Positions 17,909 through 27,178 of a DNA stretch of 64,000 nt are shown here, in pieces. The translations under genes and the position numbers were made by a program. This DNA comes from CAVVEC01 sp963770485 (lineage in GTDB: Bacteria; Acidobacteriota; Terriglobia; Terriglobales; Acidobacteriaceae), in assembly GCA_963770485.1 (NCBI GenBank), contig CAVYPX010000017.1, forward strand, positions 215,437 through 279,436, read 5' to 3'. The notes under the pieces are model-generated. The model was not told the DNA's origin, made no database searches, and was given only the letters and a program-made list of their open reading frames with translations. The first letter of the stretch is position 1. Every line of letters begins with the position of its first letter.

Positions 17909-18256
17909 TGCTCCATCGGCAACCGAGTACCGCCTCAAGACGGTGGAATGCGGGGCCCACGGAACCCAGGAAGACTGAAACGTCTGGGCACAAAACTAAA
18001 GACAATGGCGTGCCGGATGTGATATTCCACATGGCAATATCGAACTGGACATGATTGTCTAGTAGCGCTGACCCTCCCTCAAGTTCACACTCTTGCGTTC
18101 CCGGGAAGCCAGCAAGCCGGTGCAATACGACTTCAGAGGGACCACGCGATCCAGGCGCCCCGCGGCCTTGCGCCAGGCGATCGAGATAGACCGCGAAGCG
18201 CCTTTGTTGGGCGTCTGGCGCTACCGAAAGTCCGGCCCCGTCGAGATAGATAGCCG
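17909..18256. other. Gene-free spacer
   Basis: Spacer between the convergent phosphoesterase and beta-helix genes. I see no supported ORF or clear terminator. Confidence 0.4.
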
Positions 18257-21022
18257 CTAGAAGCTTGTGTAGAGGTAGGTCGGGAACGTCGCTGGGATAG
18301 TCGCTGGCGCAGCTCCGCTGGTCCGCCCTGCATGCTTGATCGTGTCATTGGTCTTGGCGATGCTGAATCCGGTGAGCGGCGGTGCTTTAGAGAGCAAATA
18401 ATCGCTTGGTTTTCCGGTAGTGCCGAACTTTGGGTTCCAGATCACGGTGCTTCCCGGATCTTCGCTCATCACGACCGGAGTTGAGGGTGGTTTTCCAAAT
18501 TGCCAAGTGTTGGCGCCGCGTCCAGGTTTATCAAAAGTCATCCAATCAAATGCAGTGGGGGGCGGCGGCAAATTTGGGCAACTCCCGTTGGTTGCAGGTT
18601 TTTTCAAAACCCGAAATGCATGCGAGTCGGTGGAAAAACCTCCTCCCACTCTCCAATACGCATTTCGCCGGAAGTCTTCGAAGTTGCTGAATTGCTGGCC
18701 GCAGGAATTGGTGCACCCCGCGTCGGCGATAAAGGAAGTGTAGGGATTCTGCAGGTTTACCGTTTTGTCAAAGTTGAAGATATTGTCGTAGAGCTGGACC
18801 TGCGGAGCCTGCAACGTATAGCAGCCCCCGGGCCACGGGTACAAATTCAAAAACATCGAGCGTCGGGCGAGCGAGACAATGTTATTGCTGTAGAAGTTTC
18901 CCGGCCCTCCCTGCGGCGGGCCCTCGGTCATGTGAAAGGCGTGTCCCGAAATGTGGTAAACAACGTTGTAGCGCACATCGGCGCCTGCGGTCTGTGCGTC
19001 CAGGTAGATGCCCTCACCTCCGAAGCCCTGTCCCGGGCCGACGTATTTATTGCCGATAAGATCAATGATGGATCCGTCGCTGACGTCGTGGACGATATTG
19101 CTATAGATTTTATTGCCCGTTCCGCTTCCGTTGGGACCGCCCACGTTGTAGTAGAGCGCTCCGCCGTCCGACGTGATGCCCTGCATCATGTTCCAGATAT
19201 GATTGTACTGGCTCAGGATGTCCGTGCCGTTGGCGCCAGATTCAGCTCCGGGACATGTCTCCTGGCAGATGGTGATGCCTGCGTGATAACCGTCGGTGAT
19301 GTCATTGTGAAGATAGGTGATGGTGTTTCCGTTGCCTTGGGGAATTCCCTCGCCGCTGGGGTAGACGCGGGAGTAGCCGTTCACCAGATTGTTTTGCACG
19401 ATCACGTTGTTCACTACGTAGGAAGCGTTGTCTGTTTCCGCCGGATAATGCCCAATTCGAATGCCGCTGTCGCCAAGGTCGGCAAAAGTCGAGTTCTGTA
19501 CGGCATCATGCTGCGCCGGCGTACCCGAACTTCCGGAGCTCGAGGCGATTAAGATTCCTGAGGCGGATGTCCGGCTTACATTCACTTTGTCGAAGGTCAC
19601 GTACTGGCAACTTTCGCAGTCGATCGCCTGCGGGACTTGCAGATCGCCATTCACGTCGTTATTGAACCCTGTGGTATAGGACGGGACGAAGTTATCCACC
19701 TGAAACCCGATACCGCTGAAAGTTACGTGACCGAGATTCGTCGCCCAGAGCAGACTACCTCCGATAAAGTCAAGCAGTTCCTGCCCGTTTGCTTGCTGCG
19801 GGAACTGGTTGCTTAACTGCGAAGGAAACGGTAACTGCGGAATGACTTCTGTATCCGTGTTCGGGTTTTCACCGGATTCTGCAACATAATTAAGCACCGG
19901 GGGGTTCGCGGAACGATCGAGGAACCAAATGCCCGTCACTCCGGCGGAAAATGCCGCCTGAAAAGCGTCATCCACGTTTTCAACAATGTAGCGGTGTCCT
20001 GGGACCGGTCCGAAATAATAGTATTCCTTAACACTGCCGTTGATGGCGCCCAACAAGTAGACAATATGGTTCGTGGTGTCGACACAGTTTATTCTCATGG
20101 AAGCTATCGTCCAAGCCTCGAAGAGGAGGAGTCCGACGTCACCGGCGGGATAATTGTTCGATGATTGGCAAGGTTGAGAAGTGACGACTTCCCCATTCAG
20201 ATTCGTCCAATTTGTGATTGTGGTCTCGTTTGGGTCATATTCAAAGCGGTCCAGGCACTTGGAGTTATTCCCTTGGGTGACGCTCGGGCAACCGGTGTTT
20301 CCCGGGGGCACAGTGCTGTAAACCCTCAGCATTGTCCCGAGTCGGCAAAACGATATGTCGACTTGTTGGTTGGCCTGAGTCGACATGCAGGACCCATTGC
20401 TCATGTAGTAGCCAACGCCCAGGGGCGACTCCAGGCGCGAACGCAGCCGGCGTTGCCCGTTGTAAAAGAGGTACTCGAAGGGTTGCAAGGGTTCGTTGTT
20501 GGCAATGTTGGCGGGTAATTGCACTTTCCACAGATTGCCGGAAACGTTCTGCCAGGTCAGACCTAGCCCTCCGGTGCCGATTGCGACTCCGCCGCTGACG
20601 ATTGGATTCTCACCGGGATAGGCCTCCCAAACAATCGGGTAGGTGGAGCTTCCCGAATCTGCTGAGGTAAAGACTAGCGTTCCCGGGTTCGTGGGACTCA
20701 GCGGAAGATAATAAGTCCCGCCTCGAACTTGCACTGTCACGGATTCCGTTTTGGCAAGTGTCTCGACCGCAAGCTGGGCTTTCGCCAGCGACGCAAAAGG
20801 ACCATTGTTGCCGCCAGTATGGGTCGGAGACAGCCCATTCCATGAGTCATTCCCATCGGTAGCAACGTAGAAGGTTGTGTCGGCGGCGGCGCGAGCGGAC
20901 AGAACTGCGCAGACCGCGGAAAGGAGAATGAGCCAGGCGAGCAGAGCGTTTCCCATAAACTTTCGGACGCTAAACAATGCTGACAGGTGGACGTTTGCAG
21001 CTGGCACTTCTTGGTGTTTCAT
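18257..21022 (-). CDS. Large secreted right-handed beta-helix protein (GH141/pectate lyase-like)
   Basis: The 921-residue product has a hydrophobic N-terminal segment (GNALLAWLILLSAVCAVLSA) ending near ARAAA. The mature N-terminus TTFYVATDGNDSWNGLSP, then PFASLAKAQLAVE, VQVRGGTYYL and YPGENPIVSGG follows the entry pattern of parallel beta-helix carbohydrate-active enzymes such as GH141 and related lyases. The centre has many helix-coil repeats (ASGILIASSS, DSGIRIGHY, NVIVQNNLVNGY, HAGITI). ATG 21022 is preceded by AGAGG, though MGNALLAW (20956) is an alternative start. Catalytic residues cannot be assigned by eye. Action on a plant or microbial polysaccharide is inferred. Remains of a paralogue lie at 8276-8359. 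Confidence 0.75.
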   Translation of the reverse strand: MKHQEVPAANVHLSALFSVRKFMGNALLAWLILLSAVCAVLSARAAADTTFYVATDGNDSWNGLSPTHTGGNNGPFASLAKAQLAVETLAKTESVTVQVRGGTYYLPLSPTNPGTLVFTSADSGSSTYPIVWEAYPGENPIVSGGVAIGTGGLGLTWQNVSGNLWKVQLPANIANNEPLQPFEYLFYNGQRRLRSRLESPLGVGYYMSNGSCMSTQANQQVDISFCRLGTMLRVYSTVPPGNTGCPSVTQGNNSKCLDRFEYDPNETTITNWTNLNGEVVTSQPCQSSNNYPAGDVGLLLFEAWTIASMRINCVDTTNHIVYLLGAINGSVKEYYYFGPVPGHRYIVENVDDAFQAAFSAGVTGIWFLDRSANPPVLNYVAESGENPNTDTEVIPQLPFPSQLSNQFPQQANGQELLDFIGGSLLWATNLGHVTFSGIGFQVDNFVPSYTTGFNNDVNGDLQVPQAIDCESCQYVTFDKVNVSRTSASGILIASSSGSSGTPAQHDAVQNSTFADLGDSGIRIGHYPAETDNASYVVNNVIVQNNLVNGYSRVYPSGEGIPQGNGNTITYLHNDITDGYHAGITICQETCPGAESGANGTDILSQYNHIWNMMQGITSDGGALYYNVGGPNGSGTGNKIYSNIVHDVSDGSIIDLIGNKYVGPGQGFGGEGIYLDAQTAGADVRYNVVYHISGHAFHMTEGPPQGGPGNFYSNNIVSLARRSMFLNLYPWPGGCYTLQAPQVQLYDNIFNFDKTVNLQNPYTSFIADAGCTNSCGQQFSNFEDFRRNAYWRVGGGFSTDSHAFRVLKKPATNGSCPNLPPPPTAFDWMTFDKPGRGANTWQFGKPPSTPVVMSEDPGSTVIWNPKFGTTGKPSDYLLSKAPPLTGFSIAKTNDTIKHAGRTSGAAPATIPATFPTYLYTSF

Positions 21023-21233
21023 CTGGGCTACCTCTTAGGAGACATTGAACCTGGCACAACTTTGTGGGGGAGCGGGTAACATCGCTAGGCAATGTGATAT
21101 TCCTAGCCTAATAATGCATTCCACTCTATCACATCCTACTGCCGCTTGTCTTCGTTTTTTTGTCCCAACCAGCACTGCTGACCCGCGTGGCACGCCCCAC
21201 GGTTTCGAGGTGGTAATCGGTTCCCCGCGAGCA

Positions 21234-21453
21234 CTAATCCCCGTCAGCATCAGTGTGGTCATCATCAAGCATCGGTCCAGTTCCCTTTGGACACTTTCGC
21301 GGGGTCAGAATCAGCGGCGGCAGCGGCTGTTGATTGAAGTTAAAGCACGGACTCTCCGCGGTTGCTTCGCTGCTGAGTTTCACCGAGAAGGTGTTTAACT
21401 TGCCTCCACTCGCCCAGCGCGATAAGACGGCAAATAACCTGATGAATATGTTT
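21234..21453. pseudogene. Phosphoesterase C-terminal remnant with one segment inverted
   Basis: On the minus strand, 21345 down to 21234 encodes FNFNQQPLPPLILTPRKCPK and an acidic tail, equivalent to the C-terminus of the 16667 gene. On the plus strand, about 21340-21453 encodes KHGLSAVASLLSFTEKVFNL and then PPLAQRDKTANNLMNMF, which should directly precede that tail. The two halves of one gene therefore face opposite ways, joined near 21345. The rest of the gene is absent. The adjacent 21454-21621 shows no recognisable product. Confidence 0.75.
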
Positions 21454-21632
21454 GTTTCGCACCAAGCTGATTCTGCTGCTGGCGGAAGGCGCATGGTTCA
21501 GTGCGATCAAGCGACCGGGCAGAGAACGAGACTGGGCAATGCTGCTGAGGTCGGAATGCTGTTGCTGGGTGAGCAAGATTTCGCTGCCAGTGGCCATGAC
21601 AGTTACTCTGCGACAGACCACTAGCCTATAAC

Positions 21633-22811
21633 TCACTTGATGGGCGTTAGTTTGAGCATCGCTGCACTGAAGGCACCGAGCGACACCAGGTACCCGTTCT
21701 GAATCTTTCCCAGGTCCTTTTTTGCCCACAGGTCATACGCATCCACGGTTCCCTTCACGCCAATCTGCTGAAACGGTAGTGGGACGTTCACCGTGCCCAA
21801 TACACGGTTGAAAACCCCCACGACCGTGCTGCCGTCGGACATTGTTTTTCTCCAGATCTCCTGCGGGCCTTGTTCCCACACCCTACGGCCCTGGGCGCCA
21901 AGGGGGTCCTGATCCACGGCAATCACATCGGAATTGGTGAGCAGGGCCCGATACTCCTGCTGCAACTTGCTGTGCTTATCCAGCAACAGGGTCAGATCGT
22001 TGCCTGCAATCAGGGGCGAAGCCATGATGCACCACAGGGTCATCTGCATTTGATATTGGCCGAGGTTCATGCCTCCGTTGCCGATCTGAAGCATGTCAGC
22101 GTCGTTCCAGCCTTTCGTGGGACCGGCATAGGTTTCCAGTCCATTGTCACCGAAGCCGGTTTCCGCCATGATATAGAAATCATCTTTTACGTCTGGGCTG
22201 ACGCGCCACAGATTCGCGCCCGACGCCGTGCCCCACATCCATGGTTGGTCGATTCCATAGTTGGAGATGGAGTATATGATCGGCCGATTGGTGTTTTGCA
22301 GGGCGGTCGACATCAGCTGAAAAACTGTCGGAGGGTCCCCGGTAGCGCTGCACCAGTCGTATTTCAGGTAATCGATGCCCCAGGAGGCGAAGGTATTAGC
22401 GTCCTGTTGTTCGTGCCCATAGCTTCCAACCCGCTTTGCGCACGAAAGTTTGCCGGGTGATGAATAGATACCGATCTTCAGTCCCAGGCTGTGCACGTAA
22501 TCGGCGAGAGCGGCCATTCCGTGGGGAAAGTTAATAGGATCGGGCCGGATGTTTCCCTCAGAATCACGCCCACCTTGCCACTCATCGTCAATGTTGACGT
22601 AAGTGTAGCCGACAGCCTTCATCCCGCTGCGCACCATGGCCTCCGCTTGGGCTCGAATAATCGTGTCCGAAGGCGGCTTGTTCTTTATCAGCCCGAAGTA
22701 GTTCCACGAGTTCCATCCCATGGGCGGAGTTGTCTGGCCAACCGAGGAAGCAGGAAGTGCAACAAGCAACGCTCCTGATAACAAGAAGCTGACGGCTCTG
22801 GATGTTTTCAT
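21633..22811 (-). CDS. GH27 alpha-galactosidase, secreted (right copy)
   Basis: This gene is identical at the protein level to the 15372-16550 gene over all 392 residues, so the motif and catalytic assignments are the same (Asp152 nucleophile candidate, GWNDADML acid/base region). It is transcribed toward the 5-kb spacer, as is the left copy, so the two genes converge across the spacer. Perfect identity implies very recent duplication or continuing gene conversion. An assembly artefact should also be considered. Confidence 0.9.
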   Translation of the reverse strand: MKTSRAVSFLLSGALLVALPASSVGQTTPPMGWNSWNYFGLIKNKPPSDTIIRAQAEAMVRSGMKAVGYTYVNIDDEWQGGRDSEGNIRPDPINFPHGMAALADYVHSLGLKIGIYSSPGKLSCAKRVGSYGHEQQDANTFASWGIDYLKYDWCSATGDPPTVFQLMSTALQNTNRPIIYSISNYGIDQPWMWGTASGANLWRVSPDVKDDFYIMAETGFGDNGLETYAGPTKGWNDADMLQIGNGGMNLGQYQMQMTLWCIMASPLIAGNDLTLLLDKHSKLQQEYRALLTNSDVIAVDQDPLGAQGRRVWEQGPQEIWRKTMSDGSTVVGVFNRVLGTVNVPLPFQQIGVKGTVDAYDLWAKKDLGKIQNGYLVSLGAFSAAMLKLTPIK

Positions 22812-22905
22812 AAGTTCTATTTCACTGCGGGTCGCGAAAGGATCACTACGGGGCCGGCCCCCGGGGCGCGAGCTTGCGGCGCCGCCGGCACGTAGCAGGT
22901 GGTTT

Positions 22906-22935
22906 ATGCTACTTCGACAGCAAAACTCTCGTCAA
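22906..22935 (-). promoter_or_regulatory. Putative GH27 promoter (right copy)
   Basis: Mirror image of 15248-15277 within the inverted repeat: TTGACG, 18 bp, TAGCAT on the minus strand. Confidence 0.4.
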
Positions 22936-22986
22936 GGAGCCTTTTTACTCCCAAGCCGTTGCTGGCGACTAGAAGTGAATTTCCTC

Positions 22987-23014
22987 TTGCGTTGACGCTG
23001 TTTTTGGGTTACAT
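22987..23014 (+). promoter_or_regulatory. Phosphoesterase-class promoter
   Basis: TTGCGT at 22987-22992 and TTACAT at 23009-23014 are separated by 16 bp, as in the other phosphoesterase paralogues. Confidence 0.6.
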
Positions 23015-23075
23015 TCTTTTTAACGTAGTCCGTTCCTCTCCCGTTGTGTTCAAGTTCAATCCCCTGGAGGACGTC

Positions 23076-24440
23076 GTGCGATCTCGCCTTATTCCCATGC
23101 TGTTTCTGCTCGCCCTCTCCAATCCCCTTGGGTTTGCCAGCCCACAACTAAGCGGTTCCGGCGACGAGCATTCAGCTGGCGGAGTACAGTCGATCCAACA
23201 CGTGATTATCGTAATGCAGGAGAATCGCAGCACGGACAACTTGTTTCATGACGAAAAGCTGATCGCGAACGGCGCGGACATCGCCAGTTACGGCCTGAAT
23301 TCGAAGGGCAAGCGTATTCCGCTTACGCCAGTGTCACTGACGGCTGGTTATGATCTCGATCACAGCCACCCTTCGTTTGTGAGGATGTACGATGGGGGCA
23401 AAATGGATGGAGCGAACTTTATTCCAGTGCAGTGCGGTAAGAATAAGAAGTGTATCCCAAATCCCCAGTTCAAGTATATCGAGCCCTCGCAGTTGGCGCC
23501 CTACTTCCAAATAGCCGAGCAGTACACCTTCGCCGACCGAATGTTCCAGACCAACGAAGGAGCCAGCTTCCCGGCGCATCAGTTCATTCTTTCCGGGACT
23601 TCAGCGCCCAGCGCCACTAGCGATTTATTTGCCGCCGAGGATGTAGCTGGTTTCCTACATGCTAATTGGGACATGGGGTGCGCGGGTGCTCCAAATGTAT
23701 CCGTTCTGTTGGTTGATCCTTCGGGCCACGAGTCACAGAAGATGTTTCCGTGCTTCGAGCACCCCGCGTTGACGGATCTGCTCGATGACCAGGGACTGAC
23801 CTGGCGCTACTATGCCACGGCCGCGAACAGTATCTGGACTGCCCCGAACGCGATTCAGCATATCCGTTTCGGTCCGGATTGGGCGAACGTCATTCTTCCT
23901 CAGACGCAGATATTTACCGACATCGCTAATGGTCAACTCCCCAGTGTCAGCTGGGTGACGCCAAGCGGACAGGCTTCCGATCACCCCTGGATGAACACGG
24001 GTTTAGGACCGTCGTGGGTAGCGTCCGTTGTCAATGCGGTTGGCACGAGCCAGTATTGGAACAGTACGGCCATCTTCATCACCTGGGATGACTGGGGAGG
24101 GTGGTACGACCATGTTCCGCCGCCCCAGGTCTTGGTGGATTGCCAGCAATGGGGTTGCGGGTATGTGTATGGCTTTCGCGTGCCCCTGATCGTGGTTTCG
24201 CCTTACGCCAAGCAGAGTTACATTTCTCACGTGAATCATGACTTTGGCAGCATCCTGAAATTCACAGAAGAAGTCTTCAACTTGCCGTCGCTGGGATATG
24301 CGGATGCCTACGCCGATGATCTTTCGGATTGCTTCAACTTTAACCAGGGGCCGAAGAGGTTTCGCACAATTGCAGCCCCGCACGACGCTGACTACTTTCT
24401 CAATGACCGGACGCCGCCAACCCCTGCCGACACCGATTGA
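23076..24440 (+). CDS. Secreted PF04185-type phosphoesterase
   Basis: The GTG start at 23076 is preceded by GGAGG with 5-bp spacing. The longer ORF from 22899 runs through the promoter and the end of the GH27 repeat. The signal peptide is IPMLFLLALSNPLGFAS. Motifs are VIIVMQENRSTDNLFHDEK, FADRMFQTNEGASFPAHQF, TWDDWGGWYDHV and VPLIVVSPYAKQSYISHV. From codon 40 onward it is nearly identical to the inverted gene at 29275-30696, but the signal peptide and promoter differ completely. A GloVer gene follows 155 bp downstream in the same direction, and the pair may be co-regulated although each has its own promoter. Confidence 0.85.
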   Translation: MRSRLIPMLFLLALSNPLGFASPQLSGSGDEHSAGGVQSIQHVIIVMQENRSTDNLFHDEKLIANGADIASYGLNSKGKRIPLTPVSLTAGYDLDHSHPSFVRMYDGGKMDGANFIPVQCGKNKKCIPNPQFKYIEPSQLAPYFQIAEQYTFADRMFQTNEGASFPAHQFILSGTSAPSATSDLFAAEDVAGFLHANWDMGCAGAPNVSVLLVDPSGHESQKMFPCFEHPALTDLLDDQGLTWRYYATAANSIWTAPNAIQHIRFGPDWANVILPQTQIFTDIANGQLPSVSWVTPSGQASDHPWMNTGLGPSWVASVVNAVGTSQYWNSTAIFITWDDWGGWYDHVPPPQVLVDCQQWGCGYVYGFRVPLIVVSPYAKQSYISHVNHDFGSILKFTEEVFNLPSLGYADAYADDLSDCFNFNQGPKRFRTIAAPHDADYFLNDRTPPTPADTD

Positions 24441-24443
24441 TGC
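23193..24443 (+). repeat. 1,251-bp near-identical inverted repeat, arm A
   Basis: It matches the reverse complement of 29272-30522 with equal length and few substitutions. The boundary falls at the codons for IQHVI, right after the signal peptide, and at the stop codon. The arms are separated by 4.8 kb. Confidence 0.8.
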
Positions 24444-24527
24444 ACGGTTAGGGAGCCACCTCGAGTGGGCTGCTATCTCCGAATCAGGTGTCGATCAGGG
24501 TTCCGACTTCTCTCCTTCGGGGCAGGC

Positions 24528-24567
24528 CGAAAGTCTCTTCGTGATCTTGTGCTATAGAGCTTAGGAT
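24528..24567 (+). promoter_or_regulatory. GloVer-class promoter with CGAAAGTCTC element
   Basis: CGAAAGTCTC at 24528-24537 abuts TTCGTG, followed by an 18-bp spacer and TAGGAT at 24562-24567. The -35 is poor, but the layout matches the other GloVer promoters. Confidence 0.5.
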
Positions 24568-24595
24568 GGTTGGGTATTTGACAGGGAAGGTGTTC

Positions 24596-25798
24596 ATGAC
24601 GAATAGAGTGCCACATCGGGGCCGCATTTCGCGGATATGGCGGCGAGTGACCAGTACCATGCTGGCGTTGGCAGTCGTGCCTGTGCTAGCGGTAGTTCCA
24701 ACTCAACCGGCGCAAGCACAGACTTTCACACTGCTGCACAGCTTCACTGGGGGGAAGGACGGCGGGTATCCCTACGCAGGTTTGGTGCGGGATGCCGCGG
24801 GCAATCTGTACGGCACCGCCGAGTACGGCGGAGCCGGCTACGGAGTGGTGTTCAAGGTGAGTTCCAGTGGCACCGAGACTGTGCTGCATACCTTTGCCGG
24901 GGGCAAGGACGGTAAATATCCGTTCGCAGGACTGGTCCGGGAACCGAACGGAACTATTTTTGGCACAACCGCGTATGGCGGATCCTCGGGGGCCGGAATC
25001 GTGTTCGAGCTGAGTAAGAGCGGCAAAGAAACCGTGCTGCACACCTTCGCCGGCGGCACCGCAGACGGCTGCAATCCCTACGGAGGTTTGATCCGCGACG
25101 CAGCGGGTAATCTCTACGGCACCACCGAGTTCTGCGGGGCTTCCGGGTACGGAACAGTGTTCAAGATAGATACGACCGGCACTGAGACGCTGCTGCACAG
25201 CTTTGCCGGGGGCGCGTCAGACGGGGCATATCCCTTGTGGACCAGTTTGCTCAGAGACAAGAAAGGCGACTTCTACGGCGTGACCGATGAAGGCGGCACT
25301 TCCGGTGAGGGAGTGGTGTACATGCTGAGTTCGAGCGGCACGTTGACCGTGCTCCATGCCTTCGCGGGGGGAACCGCGGATGGATGCAATCCCTTCGGAA
25401 CTCCGGCTATGGACAATGCAGGCAATCTCTATGGTAGCGCCGAGTTGTGCGGTTCGCGCAACAAGGGAATCGTATGGGAGTTGAGCACGGCGGGCACCGA
25501 GACCGTGCTGCATAGCTTCATTGGTAGGTCGACGGACGGGGCATATCCCGGCTCAGGTGTGATTCTGGACGCGCAGGGTAACCTCTACGGTGACACCGAG
25601 GGTGGCGACGCTTTCGGCCTCGGAGCGGTGTATGAACTGAATCAGAATGGCACGCTAACCCTGCTGCACGGGTTCAACGGGCCGGACGGGGACACCCCCT
25701 TCGGAGGCGTGACCCTGGATGGAACAGGCAATCTTTACGGCACCTCGTTCGCGGGTGGAGTGCAGGGCTCTGGGACAGTGTGGAAGGTAACGCCCTAG
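24596..25798 (+). CDS. GloVer repeat secreted protein, seven repeats
   Basis: The start is MTNRVPHRGR at 24596, preceded by AGGGAAGG. The upstream ATG at 24566 overlaps the -10. The signal peptide ends at QPAQAQ. There are seven repeats. The third and fifth carry single cysteines (EFCGAS, ELCGSR) paired with DGCNP in the same repeats. The protein ends in WKVTP. It lies just downstream of a phosphoesterase in the same direction. Pieces of a very close copy make up the scrambled remnant at 9901-10313. Function is unknown. Confidence 0.8.
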   Translation: MTNRVPHRGRISRIWRRVTSTMLALAVVPVLAVVPTQPAQAQTFTLLHSFTGGKDGGYPYAGLVRDAAGNLYGTAEYGGAGYGVVFKVSSSGTETVLHTFAGGKDGKYPFAGLVREPNGTIFGTTAYGGSSGAGIVFELSKSGKETVLHTFAGGTADGCNPYGGLIRDAAGNLYGTTEFCGASGYGTVFKIDTTGTETLLHSFAGGASDGAYPLWTSLLRDKKGDFYGVTDEGGTSGEGVVYMLSSSGTLTVLHAFAGGTADGCNPFGTPAMDNAGNLYGSAELCGSRNKGIVWELSTAGTETVLHSFIGRSTDGAYPGSGVILDAQGNLYGDTEGGDAFGLGAVYELNQNGTLTLLHGFNGPDGDTPFGGVTLDGTGNLYGTSFAGGVQGSGTVWKVTP

Positions 25799-25918
25799 TC
25801 GGAAGCAATGCTGCCGCGACCGTGGCGAGGTGGCCACTCGCCCCGGCCGCTGAAGCGATCAGGGGCAGTAGCATCAAAGGCGACGATCATCGGGCGGGAG
25901 CGGCCGCAAAGACGCAGC

Positions 25919-27178
25919 TTAAGGCGTGAACTCAAATATGGTTCCCGGGTCATTGGCGCCCCCGAAGATGGTCGCGCCATAGAAATTGCCTTTCCCGTCA
26001 GAAATCAGGTTCGCGTAGGAACGGGCTCCGTCCCTCGGCCAACCTCGGAACGAATACACCACGCTTTCCGTCCATCCGCCGTTGGCAGGGGTTAACTTGA
26101 AGATTACGCCGTCATTTTTCGGACCGCCCGTATCAGTCGTGCCATAAAGATTGCCCGTACTGTCGAAGGTCAACCCAGCGAATGGAGTAGCCCCATCTGG
26201 GTTGCCGGTAAAGGAATACACGAAGCTCTCGGTCCATTTGCCGTTCGACGGGCTTAACTCGAACACCACGCCGCAACCGTCCTTGCAGGCGGTTCCGGAA
26301 CCGCCGTAGCGGGTGGTGCTGTACAGATTGCCGGCAGTGTCCATGAGGAGGTCGGCGTCGGGTTCGATCCCGTCGGTGGGCGATCCAGCAAAGTGATGAA
26401 GCACGGTTTCTGTCCATTTCCCCTTGGAGGAAGGCGTCAATTCAAAAACCACTCCATGCCCTTTGGTGCCGCCGCGGCCAGTCGTTCCATACAAATTGCC
26501 AGACTGGTCGAAGATCAGCCCGGCGAGGGGGCCGTTTCCGTCTCTGCCCTTGAAGTTGTAGAGCACAGTCTTGGTCCAGCCGTTGTTTGAGGGCGAAAGC
26601 TCAAATACCGTACCTTTGCCATAAGTGCCTCCGCCGTTAGTGGTGCTGTAGAGATTGCCTGTTTTGTCGAAGATCAGTTCCGCAAAGGGGTTCTCGCCAT
26701 CGCTGCCGCCGGTAAAGGCGTGGAGGATGGTTTCCGTCCACGTGCCGTTACCGGGTGACAATTCAAAAACTGTGCCGCATGCGTAGGTACAACTTGTGGG
26801 GCCACCGTAGCGTGTTGTGCCATAGAGATTGCCGGAGCCGTCAAAAATCAGACTGGCGCTGGGCTTGCCCGCATCTGAGGGACGTCCTTGAAAGTTGTAG
26901 AGTATGTTCTCAGTCCACTTGCCCTTGGACCCAGGCGTCAACTCGAAGGCGATGCCACAGCCGTTGTGACACGGTCCCGTGCCACCCTCGTAGGTGGTAC
27001 CATAAAGCTTGCCCGAGCTGTCGAAGATCACAGCCGCGAACGGAAATTGCCCGTCCGAGCCGGCTCCGAAGGAATGCAGGACCTTCACCGTCTGCCCATC
27101 GGCGGTCGCCAACATCAGAACCACAGTGAAGATCGCCATAGCTATGCTTGGGGCGACAGAAGACCTCTTGCGGTGCAT
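25919..27178 (-). CDS. GloVer repeat secreted protein, KWTE-type subgroup, seven repeats
   Basis: ATG 27178 follows GGGAGGTAACGCTT, and the signal peptide ends near ATADGQ. Seven repeats are present, but the inter-repeat linker differs from the other copies: FELTPSSKGKWTETVLHHF in place of FKLDTSGTETVLHSF. This marks a distinct subgroup. Cysteine pairs occur in repeats one, two and five (e.g. CKDGCG). The protein ends in FEFTP. It converges with the 24596 gene and lies downstream of the phosphoesterase at 27689-29005 on the same strand. Function is unknown. Confidence 0.8.
   Translation of the reverse strand: MHRKRSSVAPSIAMAIFTVVLMLATADGQTVKVLHSFGAGSDGQFPFAAVIFDSSGKLYGTTYEGGTGPCHNGCGIAFELTPGSKGKWTENILYNFQGRPSDAGKPSASLIFDGSGNLYGTTRYGGPTSCTYACGTVFELSPGNGTWTETILHAFTGGSDGENPFAELIFDKTGNLYSTTNGGGTYGKGTVFELSPSNNGWTKTVLYNFKGRDGNGPLAGLIFDQSGNLYGTTGRGGTKGHGVVFELTPSSKGKWTETVLHHFAGSPTDGIEPDADLLMDTAGNLYSTTRYGGSGTACKDGCGVVFELSPSNGKWTESFVYSFTGNPDGATPFAGLTFDSTGNLYGTTDTGGPKNDGVIFKLTPANGGWTESVVYSFRGWPRDGARSYANLISDGKGNFYGATIFGGANDPGTIFEFTP

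Larger units (their letters stand above)
21622..22952 (-). repeat. Right arm of the 1,331-bp perfect inverted repeat
   Basis: Reverse complement of 15231-16561. Its outer end lies 34 bp before the -35 box of the phosphoesterase promoter at 22987, and its inner end lies next to a scrambled phosphoesterase remnant. Confidence 0.9.

Noticed and set aside
18500..19552. 350-codon open frame on the plus strand
   Set aside because: It lies fully antisense to the beta-helix gene, has no ribosome site or recognisable motif, and is explained by GC-rich codon bias.
15231..22952. Composite transposon with GH27 repeats as mobile ends
   Set aside because: No transposase, terminal inverted repeats or target-site duplication could be found at the arm edges.
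25824..25842. Terminator between the convergent GloVer genes (GGCGAGGTGGCCACTCGCC)
   Set aside because: The palindrome has almost no loop and no T-tract, and it may be chance in GC-rich DNA.
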